From assembly GCF_018390605.1 (NCBI RefSeq), contig NZ_JAHBGD010000024.1:124001-188000 (forward strand): a DNA stretch of 64,000 bases, given 5' to 3'. The notes below the pieces were generated by a model that worked only from the letters and a program-made list of their open reading frames with translations, did no database searches and was not told the DNA's origin. Source of the stretch: Ancylobacter defluvii. GTDB lineage: Bacteria; Pseudomonadota; Alphaproteobacteria; Rhizobiales; Xanthobacteraceae. Positions 56,760 to 64,000 of this stretch are shown one piece after another. The position numbers and the translations under genes were made by a program. The first letter of the stretch is position 1; each line of letters opens with the position of its first letter.

Positions 56760-58630
56760 GAGCCGAACCGAATGCGCGCGGACGATCCCTGAAGCCGGCT
56801 GTGCGTCGCCAGCGGGATGACGTCAGCATTGAACCCGGCGCCATAGTTGATCGCCCGTTGGAGGCTCGCACGGAACGATACCGTGCAGCGTCCGCCCGCC
56901 CGTCGAGCTGGTCCGACGAGACCATGACTTTCGAGGCTGTTGCCGCCACCAGCACCGCCGGGGTTCGCCGTCGTGATGGGCGCAGCACCTATGTCGAAGT
57001 GCTTGACGTCGCGAGCGTGGATACCGCCGCCTTGGTCGATCTGCCCGTGCTCGACAATCACCGCCGCGCCTCCGGTCGCGATGTTGTCGGCATCGTGCAG
57101 CGCGCCCGCATCGAAGGCGACTCGCTGATCGTCACGGTGCGCATGAGCCAAGCCGATGATGCCCGCCCGCTGGTGCAGCGCGCCAAGGATGGGCTGTTGA
57201 GCCTGTCCATTGGTTACACCGAAGCCGGCCGCACCGAGTCCGTCGTGAACGGTGAGCGCGTGCGCACCGTAACCCCTGCAATCTTTGAAGTTTCCCTAGT
57301 CGCAGTCCCGGCTGATCGGGCTGCCCGAGTCAGGAGTGGCGCTATGCCCGATATCGAAGAAATTGAAGACCGGGCGCCGCTGGTGCCCGAAATGCCGGAA
57401 GCCGATCAGGCACGCATCCGCAGCATCGGCGAGCTTGCGGACCTGCCGCCGTCGTTTGCCGAAGGGCAGATTTCGACCGGCGCGACGATCGAGGGAGCCC
57501 GCGCCGCCGCGCGTGCCGAGATGATCCGCCGTTCCGAAGGCACTCGCACCATCCGCGCGACCGTCTCGCAGCCCGATCCGGGCGTGCAGCTCCGCGCCAT
57601 GGGCGATGCTCTCGACGCGCGCGTGAACGGCACCGCTCCCAGCGAAGCCGGCCGCCCGTTCATCGGCGCCAGCCTGCGCGACCTGGCAACGGAATGCCTT
57701 CACGCTCGCGGCGTCTCGACGCGCGGCATGAACCCGGATGCGCTGTTCCGTGCGGCGCACACCACGTCGGACTTCCCGCACCTCCTGCAGGGAGTCGGCG
57801 CCCGCACGCTGCTGGCGTCCTACACCGCCGCCGCGTCCCCGCTGAGGCAGGTTGCGCGGCAGGGCTCGCGGGCGGACTTCCGTCCCGGCTCGACGCTGAA
57901 GCTCGGCGAGCTGTCCGCCCTGTCCAAGGTGACGGAGTCGGGCGAGGTGAAAGCCGTCTCCCGTTCGGAAGCGGCCGAGTCCTATGTGCTCGACACCTAT
58001 GCGGGCATGTTCTCGATCACCCGCAAGGCGCTGATCAACGACGATTTGAACGCCTTCGCAGATTGGTCCCGTGCGGCCGGGCAGGCTGCTGCTGCGACTG
58101 AGGCGGGTGTGCTCTGGTCCCTGCTGTCGCAGGCGAGCGGCGCCGGTCCCGTCATGAACGAAGACTCCAAGCGCCTCTTCCATGCTGATCACGGCAACCT
58201 GCTCACGGGTGCCGCGCTCGACGTGGACTCGCTCAGCGGGGCGCGGCTCGCGCTGCGCACCATGAAGGGGCTCGACGGAAAGACGGTGATCACCGTGACG
58301 CCGCGCTATCTCGTGGTCGGTCCCGAACTGGAGACCGTCGCCGAACAGGTGCTCGCCGCGATCACCGCCACCACGGTTGCCGACGTGAATCCCTTCGCCG
58401 GCAAGCTGACGCTGCTGGTGGAGCCGCGCATCACCGATGATGCCTGGTACATCTTCGGCGATCCGGCGACGGCCCCCGTGCTGGAATACTCCTACCTGTC
58501 GAGCGCGCCGGGTCCGCAGATGGCGAGCCGCGAGGGTTGGGACGTTCTCTCGACCGAATATCGCGTGGTGCTCGACTTCGGCGCCGGTGCCGTCGACTGG
58601 CGCGGTGCTGTTCGGAATCCGGGTGAGTGA
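56756..58630 (+). CDS. Fused prohead protease and major capsid protein
   Basis: 624 aa. The N-terminal part (about 50-200) is an HK97-type prohead protease, with H102 in LDNHRRA and S151 in LLSLSIGY, ending EVSLVAVPADRAA. A linker with acidic and glutamine-rich sequence follows. The C-terminal part (about 310-620; SYTAAASPLRQVARQGSRADF, SITRKALINDDLNAF, RYLVVGPELETVAEQVL) is an HK97-fold major capsid protein. Fusion proteins of this type are known in phages and must be cut for assembly. It is the sole capsid gene. Confidence 0.9.
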   Translation: MRAEPNARGRSLKPAVRRQRDDVSIEPGAIVDRPLEARTERYRAASARPSSWSDETMTFEAVAATSTAGVRRRDGRSTYVEVLDVASVDTAALVDLPVLDNHRRASGRDVVGIVQRARIEGDSLIVTVRMSQADDARPLVQRAKDGLLSLSIGYTEAGRTESVVNGERVRTVTPAIFEVSLVAVPADRAARVRSGAMPDIEEIEDRAPLVPEMPEADQARIRSIGELADLPPSFAEGQISTGATIEGARAAARAEMIRRSEGTRTIRATVSQPDPGVQLRAMGDALDARVNGTAPSEAGRPFIGASLRDLATECLHARGVSTRGMNPDALFRAAHTTSDFPHLLQGVGARTLLASYTAAASPLRQVARQGSRADFRPGSTLKLGELSALSKVTESGEVKAVSRSEAAESYVLDTYAGMFSITRKALINDDLNAFADWSRAAGQAAAATEAGVLWSLLSQASGAGPVMNEDSKRLFHADHGNLLTGAALDVDSLSGARLALRTMKGLDGKTVITVTPRYLVVGPELETVAEQVLAAITATTVADVNPFAGKLTLLVEPRITDDAWYIFGDPATAPVLEYSYLSSAPGPQMASREGWDVLSTEYRVVLDFGAGAVDWRGAVRNPGE

Positions 58631-58863
58631 TGCAGACCACTGATGAACTTCTTGCAGAAGCCCGGACTGCCTATCACCGACTTCAGATCGGTGAGAGTGC
58701 CGTCGAGGTTCGCGACAGCGACGGTTCGAGCATCCGTTACACAGCGGCGAACGCAAACATGCTTGTCCGCTACATCAAGTCGCTCGAAGCTGCTCTAGAG
58801 CATCGCATCGGCGGCCCCTCCTCAATCATCCGATTCCAAACGTCGAAAGGACTCGACCGATGA
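58630..58863 (+). CDS. Head-to-tail joining protein (gpW-like)
   Basis: 77 aa from ATG 58630, overlapping the capsid stop. DELLAEARTAYHRLQIGES and SSIRYTAANANMLVRYIKSLEAAL match the two-helix, one-hairpin gpW fold, which plugs the portal after packaging and prepares the head for a tail. Overlaps the next gene by 4 bases. Confidence 0.82.
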   Translation: MQTTDELLAEARTAYHRLQIGESAVEVRDSDGSSIRYTAANANMLVRYIKSLEAALEHRIGGPSSIIRFQTSKGLDR

Positions 58864-59189
58864 AGAACTATGTCCAGAGGGGCGAAACCCTCACCTTCCC
58901 TGCCCCTGCCGCCGTCGTTTCCGGTGAGATCGTGATTGCCGGCTCGATCATCGGCGTTGCCGCCGGTGGCGCTGCCAGCGGCGCAGATGTCGACGTCGAC
59001 GTGACGGGCGTATTCACCCTACCCAAGGTCGCGGCGCTCGCTGTCACGCTCGGCGCTACTGTCTATTGGGACGCGGCGAACAAACTCGTCACCACCACCG
59101 CCAGCGGCAACACCAAGCTGGGCTATGCCGTCGCCGCAGTCGGCAATCCGAGCGCCACCGTCAACGTGCGGCTGGTGCCTGTCGTCTAA
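58860..59189 (+). CDS. DUF2190 capsid decoration protein
   Basis: 109 aa. MKNYVQRGETLTFPAPAAVVSGE and LGATVYWDAANKLVTTTASGNTKLGYAV match the DUF2190 pattern found next to phage capsid genes and thought to decorate or cement the shell. It is the last gene of the head operon; no tail gene follows. Confidence 0.85.
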   Translation: MKNYVQRGETLTFPAPAAVVSGEIVIAGSIIGVAAGGAASGADVDVDVTGVFTLPKVAALAVTLGATVYWDAANKLVTTTASGNTKLGYAVAAVGNPSATVNVRLVPVV

Positions 59190-59270
59190 CGACTGCGCTT
59201 CGAGCGCAATCAAGCAACTTCAGAGGCCCCGGATAGGCGTGGAACATCTCCGGAGCCTCAATCTCACCCG

Positions 59271-59507
59271 TTAACCTTCCGCTTCTGCAGAACTCTCTTG
59301 CTGTCGAACAAAAGGATCCTTTCGGCTGTGAAACGGTGGGTTCAGCATCTCATCGCGGTGAATCGAGAATCCACTGACCTTGTACATCACTCGACGCTCG
59401 TTGATTTGCTTAAATACATCATCAAGCGTCACAGCGCCGTGGAACACATATGTATCAGTGCTTCCGTCGTTGGTGACGACTGCGACGAAGCGGGATTCTT
59501 GGCTCAT
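59271..59507 (-). CDS. Small protein at the right end of the element
   Basis: 78 aa with TTGGAGG before the ATG at 59507. Mixed alpha/beta prediction (SRFVAVVTNDGSTDTYVFHGAVTLDDVF, RRVMYKVSGFSIH). No family recognised. It converges on the head operon and lies 175 bases from the right attachment core. Confidence 0.55.
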   Translation of the reverse strand: MSQESRFVAVVTNDGSTDTYVFHGAVTLDDVFKQINERRVMYKVSGFSIHRDEMLNPPFHSRKDPFVRQQESSAEAEG

Positions 59508-59625
59508 AAGCTGACCTCCAAGTGAGTGGGCAGCATACCCGACTCGGGGATGGCCTAGGGGCAGGCTCGGCGTCTGTCCCCATTTTTAACGAAATCTGTG
59601 GAAGGTCTCCTACCGCACCAAAGGT

Positions 59626-59649
59626 GTTGGTATCGATGTTGGTACCAAC
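59626..59649. repeat. Integrase arm-type sites, right end
   Basis: GTTGGTAT at 59626-59633, and GTTGGTAC at 59638-59645 overlapping GTACCAAC at 59642-59649 (palindrome GTTGGTACCAAC). Same 8-base word as at the left end, about 35 bases before the right core. Confidence 0.7.
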
Positions 59650-59681
59650 TCCAAATTCCATAGATATTTCAAAAACTTTCG

Positions 59682-59700
59682 AGTCCTGCCGGGCCCACCA
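59682..59700. other. attR core
   Basis: AGTCCTGCCGGGCCCACCA, identical to the tRNA 3' end at 47114-47132. Upstream it reads TTTCG, the usual T-loop form TTCGA, so this is probably the original chromosomal 3' end of the tRNA displaced by integration. Confidence 0.92.
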
Positions 59701-59840
59701 TTTTACCGTCCCCTGAAGTCTGCAGAGATGCACTGAAGGACGGCCCCCCCTGAAAAGTCACAGGTCAGTATCGCGCTGACGTCTATTGCCGTCCGCAGGA
59801 GTGTGTCGGCATCCAAAAATCTGTTGGCACATATGAGGGC

Positions 59841-60150
59841 ATGAAATCCAACGGTCCCGCAGATACCAACAACATGCCGCCGACTGATACCGCCGTGCGG
59901 AATGCCAAAGGCAAAGAGCAGCCCTACAAGCTGTCCGATGGCGGTGGGCTTTACGTCCCCGTCAATCAGAACGGCTCCCGCTATGAGCGCCTCGCCTACC
60001 GCTTTTCCAGGAAGCAGAAGACATCGGCACTCGGAACCTATCCCTCGGTCACTCTCGCTGATGCAAGAACCCGGCGAGATGAAGCGAAGCGTGTCCTGGC
60101 ACCGGGAACCGACCCCAGCGAGAAGCGACGCGCCGACAAGCAGGCAGTAG
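59841..60150 (+). pseudogene. Truncated second P4-type integrase
   Basis: The frame encodes an intact DUF4102-like N terminus (MPPTDTAVRNAKGKEQPYKLSDGG, LGTYPSVTLADARTRRDEAK, GTDPSEKRRADKQA from about 59874) and then runs into unrelated sequence after about 60150. The core-binding and catalytic domains are absent. ATACCAAC at 59863-59870 resembles the arm sites of the intact element. A remnant of an earlier element at the same tRNA. Confidence 0.8.
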
Positions 60151-60505
60151 CTGCGCGGTACCGGCATCGACATGCGTTCGGTCTATGCCCATGCCGGCAT
60201 TCTCCCCGTGACGAGATGCGCGTTCCTGCCCAATCGCCGGTTCGACTGGGCCAACCGAAAATGGCGAACCCGCCGTTCGCGACCCCGTCGCCTGGTTGAT
60301 CGCCGAGCCGTCGCGCTTCGACACAGCCATAGGCACGGCGGCGCTGCTCGGCGCTGACCAGATCGCCAACCCGGCCTCATATTTTGCCGGCCAGCGGCTG
60401 CTCATCCACCGGGCGCTTCTCGATTGGGTTCGTGCCCCGACGCTGGCGAGTTCGGCCGACAGATCGGCCAGGCGATGTTCGAAGCTCCCCACTCGAGGAT
60501 GCTTC
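60151..60505. other. Non-coding remnant region
   Basis: About 355 bases between the integrase remnant and the autotransporter stop. An open stretch (LIAEPSRFDTAIGTAALLGADQIA) gives no recognisable domain. Probably remains of an old integration. Confidence 0.4.
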
Positions 60506-63500
60506 TCAGAACCTCACCGAGAGCGTGGCGTTGAAGCCGTTCTGGGTGACGCCGTCACCGAACTGGCCCTGATAGGCCAGCCCGAGCGTCGCCGCCTCGG
60601 ACAGGTTCACATCGAGCCCCGCCTCGACCACCGCCGCATCCTCGGCGATCGGCACTCCGGCCACCGTGAAGTTGTCCGAGCCGGCAAAGGCCAGCGTCGA
60701 AGCCGGCACCACATCGCCAAACGCATGCCGCCAGCCCAGCGCTCCGCTCAGCACCACCTCCCCGGTTCCAAAAGCCATTGTGGTCGAGGCCCGCAGCCCC
60801 AGCGTCGTGAACGTCGTCTCCATGTCCTGGCCCGCCGCGCTGAGAGCCGCCGCCCCGCCCTGCTCCGTGAAGCCATCCGTGTCGATGCTGACATAGGCCA
60901 GCCCCGCGAAGGGCTCGAAGGATGCCGTGCCGACATCGAGGCGATAACCGACATCGCCGAAGGCCTGGAACGCGCCGGCGTCATAATCGCCGTTCAGCTG
61001 GTCCGAGAAGCCGGGGATCGCCACCGCGCGCGCCGTCTCGATCTCGCTCCACGTATAGGCAAGGCCGAGCCGCACCCCCACGGGCCCCTGCTGCGTACCG
61101 CCATAGAGGCCGACATGCCAATCGGCGCCGTCGCCGGAAGAAGAACGGTCGTCAATGTCGAAGGAAGCGGAGGAGTAGCCCGCCATCACGCCGAGCCGCC
61201 AGCTCTCCAGCACCTGCGCATCGGCACCCATGAAGACGCCGCCAACGTCGTTGTTCACCGAGGCGGCGTTGTCCGTGCCCGCAAAGCTGCCCCAGGAGCC
61301 GAAGCCATAGGCCCAGAACGCGCCGCGTTCGGTATCGGCGGGAAGGGCCTTCACCGCCCCGCCATCATAGGCCATCACCGGGCTTGTCGGCGCCGCCACC
61401 CCGCCGAACGCCGCTCGCAGCCGCCCGGCCACCGCGTCGCGCAGGAAGTGGCTGTTCTGCATCAGCACCGACTGCGCCGAGGCATGGATCTCGCCCGAGA
61501 GCTGGTCGAAACCGGAACGGATCGCCGACAGATCGTTCGGCAACAGCGCCACGGCGTCATAGAGCGGGTTCTCCGCCGCGAGGCCGAGGCTCTCCACCGC
61601 CTCGGCCGTCGCCGCCTGCGTCGGCGTTGCCGCCGTCGACGCGAAGTCGATGTCGTTGCGCGCAACCTCCAGCGCCACCGTGCCGGCGGCATAATCATAG
61701 GCGACCTCGGTGTCGAGGAAGGCGAAATCGGCCTGCACCTCATCGAAGCGGCCTGTCAGACCGCCCTCGGCCGCAAGCAGCGTGTAGCTGCCGCGCGGCG
61801 ATACGTCGGAGGCTTCGACCGCCAGCCGAGCGCCGCTCTCAAGCGTTGCGCTGCCGGCCACCTTCAGCGCCCTGTCTTCGCCCGGCTGTACCATCGCGAG
61901 CGTGGCGCCATCTTGTAGGATCACGTCGGCATCCACCGTCAGATCGGTGCCGAGCGTCGCGCCGTCGCGGACGGTCACCGTGCTGTTCCCGCCAGACCCG
62001 ACCGTGCCGTAACCCGTCAGCGTCGCTCCCGCCCAGATATCGAACGACCCGCCAAGAACCACATCGCGCCATGACCGGCTCTGACCAACCGACAGCATGC
62101 CGGCCTCGATACGGGTGAGCCCCGAGAAGTCCGCGCCGTCACCATTGTAAGTCAGCGTGTAGCCGCCGCGCTTGTTCAGCACACCGCTGCCGGATATGCG
62201 GCCAGCATAGGTGGCGTCGCGCTCGTCCTCGGAAAAGTTCAGCGTGGCGGTCGGGCCGATAGCGACCCCGCCGGTGAACCGGCTGGCCGAGGTGCTCAGT
62301 GCGCCGTTCTCCAGCGACCAGTCCAGATAGGAGGATCCCGTCAGCGTGAGTGCTCCAGGGCGACGCTTAACCATCTCGCCCCGTACACCTTCGTAACCCT
62401 CGATATCGCCCGCAAAGGCCGCATTGGCCCCTTGGTTGAACACCACTGTTCCAGCATTCCGGATATCGCCACGGATCGTGGTGGCGTCGCCGATCAGCGT
62501 GCCCTCTTCAACGATCACGCCGGTGTATCTATGTCGGGAACCGGTGAGCGACAGCGTGCCGCCCCCCGTCTTACGCAGATCTTTGCCCAGGACCTCGCCG
62601 CCAAGGGTCAGGGTTGTCGCGGACAGCACGTCGATCGCGCTGAGCGGACCGACCGCTATCTCGCGGTTCGACGACATGTCGGCGGTGGTGGCCAGCACAC
62701 CCTGCCGAAGGAGGACGATGGCCGAGGGCGCGCCCAGATTGGCATCCGACGACACCGACACCGTTCCTCCCTCGACGAAGGTGCCAGCGGTATAGGTGTT
62801 CATGCCGGACAGGACGAGCGTGCCGAGATCAGTCTTCACGAGGTTCACATCGCCAGTCAGGTTGGAGGCGATGATCGCGGTCATCGCGCGCCCGGCCTCG
62901 GTACCGTCGCCGACCCTTATGATCGGCTCATAGCCGGGAGCGGCCAGAGCGATAGGATCGCCTTCGATCCGGTAGCCGTCGCTGGCGAACTGCATGCCGG
63001 TGACGCCGATGGCACCCTGTGCATTGTCCACGGTGACCGTACCCGGCGCGCCCTGAAACACCGCGAAGCTTGGATTTGGATAGGGACCGGTTGTCGTGCC
63101 TTCCGCGTTCGTCCAATTCGGACGATTGGCGCTCCAGATCCCGGCCCCGCCATTGACCATGCCGTTGCCATGTTGCGCCGCTACGCCGCCGTCCCAGAAG
63201 GCCATTGGATAGTCGCCGCTGGCCACGAGATTGACCTGATGCGCGACCGAGGTCTGGATCGACACCTGATTCAGACCGACCTCCAGCGGAACCCGGCCGA
63301 ATTCGAGCAGGTTGTCCGTTAACGTCCCACCATAGTCGAACAACCGGTAGACACCGGCGCCGAACCCGCCGAGATCGTAGATGTCCAGATAGCCATCGAG
63401 GGTCACATCGCCGCCGACGTCGAACAATGGCGTACCCGACGGGCCGCCGAGCGAAACATCGATGTAGGAGTATTGCTGCAGAACGGCATCGCCGGTGATC

Positions 63501-64000
63501 GCCAGCGTCTGGCCTTGCCGTCCCGACAGCACATTGCCCTCGCCAAACACAACATCGCCCGCGACCGTGCCCCGCCCCGCCAGGCCACCGCCATCAGAGA
63601 TCCAGGATCCCATCGAGACATCGCCGTTCAAGTTGCCGTCAACGACCAGGCGGCCGTTGGTCAGCAGCGCCCCTCCGCTCAGCGCGCCCTCGACGACCAG
63701 CGTGCCGCCGGACACAACCGTGGTGCCAGCAAATTGCGAGCCGTCTCCGGTCAGTCGCGTCACGCCGGCCCGCTGCTCGATCCGGTGGGAGCCGGCGCCC
63801 ACGCTGTTCAAGGCTGGCGCGAACGCATAGTCGTAGCTCGTATGGTTGAAGACGAGCGTGCCGGCGCCACGGCCGAAATCCAGGCTGCTCGCTTCCACCT
63901 CGCCTGGAGCGACGGCTGCGGCGTTCGCTGCTGCGCCGATGTTCAGCGTACCCGACGAGCCGGCTGCCCGCCCGAGTCTGATTATGCCGGGCGTCGTTTC
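60506..64000 (-). CDS. Autotransporter with PATR-type passenger, 5' end outside window
   Basis: 1164 residues are visible, and the frame is open to the right edge (TTPGIIRLGRAAGSSG). The passenger has repeated glycine-rich beta strands such as GTLVLSGMNTYTAGTFVEGG and KTGGGTLSLTGSRHRYTG, the autotransporter-associated repeat that folds as a beta helix. The C-terminal 270 residues are the beta-barrel translocator (from AFWAYGFGSWGSF), ending in VRF as required for outer-membrane assembly. Function is surface display, perhaps adhesion. It is transcribed towards the integration hotspot. Confidence 0.93.
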   Translation of the reverse strand, partial: ETTPGIIRLGRAAGSSGTLNIGAAANAAAVAPGEVEASSLDFGRGAGTLVFNHTSYDYAFAPALNSVGAGSHRIEQRAGVTRLTGDGSQFAGTTVVSGGTLVVEGALSGGALLTNGRLVVDGNLNGDVSMGSWISDGGGLAGRGTVAGDVVFGEGNVLSGRQGQTLAITGDAVLQQYSYIDVSLGGPSGTPLFDVGGDVTLDGYLDIYDLGGFGAGVYRLFDYGGTLTDNLLEFGRVPLEVGLNQVSIQTSVAHQVNLVASGDYPMAFWDGGVAAQHGNGMVNGGAGIWSANRPNWTNAEGTTTGPYPNPSFAVFQGAPGTVTVDNAQGAIGVTGMQFASDGYRIEGDPIALAAPGYEPIIRVGDGTEAGRAMTAIIASNLTGDVNLVKTDLGTLVLSGMNTYTAGTFVEGGTVSVSSDANLGAPSAIVLLRQGVLATTADMSSNREIAVGPLSAIDVLSATTLTLGGEVLGKDLRKTGGGTLSLTGSRHRYTGVIVEEGTLIGDATTIRGDIRNAGTVVFNQGANAAFAGDIEGYEGVRGEMVKRRPGALTLTGSSYLDWSLENGALSTSASRFTGGVAIGPTATLNFSEDERDATYAGRISGSGVLNKRGGYTLTYNGDGADFSGLTRIEAGMLSVGQSRSWRDVVLGGSFDIWAGATLTGYGTVGSGGNSTVTVRDGATLGTDLTVDADVILQDGATLAMVQPGEDRALKVAGSATLESGARLAVEASDVSPRGSYTLLAAEGGLTGRFDEVQADFAFLDTEVAYDYAAGTVALEVARNDIDFASTAATPTQAATAEAVESLGLAAENPLYDAVALLPNDLSAIRSGFDQLSGEIHASAQSVLMQNSHFLRDAVAGRLRAAFGGVAAPTSPVMAYDGGAVKALPADTERGAFWAYGFGSWGSFAGTDNAASVNNDVGGVFMGADAQVLESWRLGVMAGYSSASFDIDDRSSSGDGADWHVGLYGGTQQGPVGVRLGLAYTWSEIETARAVAIPGFSDQLNGDYDAGAFQAFGDVGYRLDVGTASFEPFAGLAYVSIDTDGFTEQGGAAALSAAGQDMETTFTTLGLRASTTMAFGTGEVVLSGALGWRHAFGDVVPASTLAFAGSDNFTVAGVPIAEDAAVVEAGLDVNLSEAATLGLAYQGQFGDGVTQNGFNATLSVRF

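Larger units (their letters stand above)
47133..59700 (+). mobile_element. Integrated phage satellite (capsid-forming PICI-like), 12.6 kb
   Basis: The element lies between a 19-bp direct repeat at the tRNA-Ile2 3' end. Its content is an integrase beside the tRNA, a primase-helicase with iterons, terminase small and large subunits, portal, protease-capsid fusion, gpW-like connector and DUF2190 capsid protein, plus four small or cargo genes. No tail, tape measure, lysis, or CI-type repressor genes are present. This fits satellites that build heads and package their DNA but need helper tails. A defective prophage with lost tail genes is the main alternative, but all genes look intact and compactly arranged. 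Confidence 0.85.

Noticed and set aside
47133-59700. Gene transfer agent
   Set aside because: Alphaproteobacterial gene transfer agents have a full tail cluster and no integrase, att repeats or replication gene. This element has the opposite pattern.
60296-61918. A 540-codon plus-strand frame over the autotransporter
   Set aside because: Most of it is antisense to the autotransporter barrel, and the translation has no domain.

Overview
The window is chromosomal DNA of a GC-rich alphaproteobacterium, most likely Hyphomicrobiales and plausibly Xanthobacteraceae (Ancylobacter, Starkeya or Xanthobacter type). The hints are the dnaG-rpoD order, an Irr-type iron box in front of a membrane-bound ferritin (MbfA), an LpcC-like LPS core mannosyltransferase, DUF992 and DUF1328 proteins, and separated carA and carB genes. 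Genus is inference, because no rRNA is present.

Region 1 (1-47056) is ordinary chromosome. It starts with the end of a GH15 glycosidase joined to otsA. Next come a GAF-GGDEF cyclase, an aldose epimerase, an FkbM methyltransferase, an MFS transporter, an exported superoxide dismutase and Irr-controlled mbfA. The rpoD-dnaG pair is bracketed by two separate ArsR-SRPBCC modules, each with a clear palindromic operator. Then follow carA, an SDR/HxlR divergent pair, a cupin gene, carB, greA and lpcC. lpcC converges on an Lrp-led operon of three surface-glycosylation genes whose reading frames overlap by 4 bases. After these come trxB-lysR, a Kef-type antiporter, msrP, aspartate aminotransferase, a GST, a PQQ-type sugar dehydrogenase, and an iron module (TonB receptor, PiuC, Sel1 protein). 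A lipid-kinase family gene and a SIMPL protein close the region.

Region 2 (47057-59700) is a 12.6-kb integrated element. It sits at the 3' end of a tRNA-Ile2(CAU) gene and is bounded by a 19-bp direct repeat. Its gene order is: tyrosine integrase, primase-polymerase/helicase with an iteron array at its 3' end, Nu1-like small terminase, GpA-like large terminase, an AT-rich HEPN-like cargo gene, a probable regulator behind a 51-bp operator-like inverted repeat, lambda-type portal, fused prohead protease/major capsid, gpW-like connector and a DUF2190 capsid protein. No tail, lysis or phage repressor gene is recognisable. This gene content fits a capsid-forming phage satellite (cfPICI-like) that makes its own heads and would take tails from a helper phage. 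It is the most interesting object in the window.

Region 3 (59701-64000) holds a degraded second integrase, a sign that this tRNA is a repeated insertion hotspot. It ends with a large autotransporter whose 5' end lies beyond the window.
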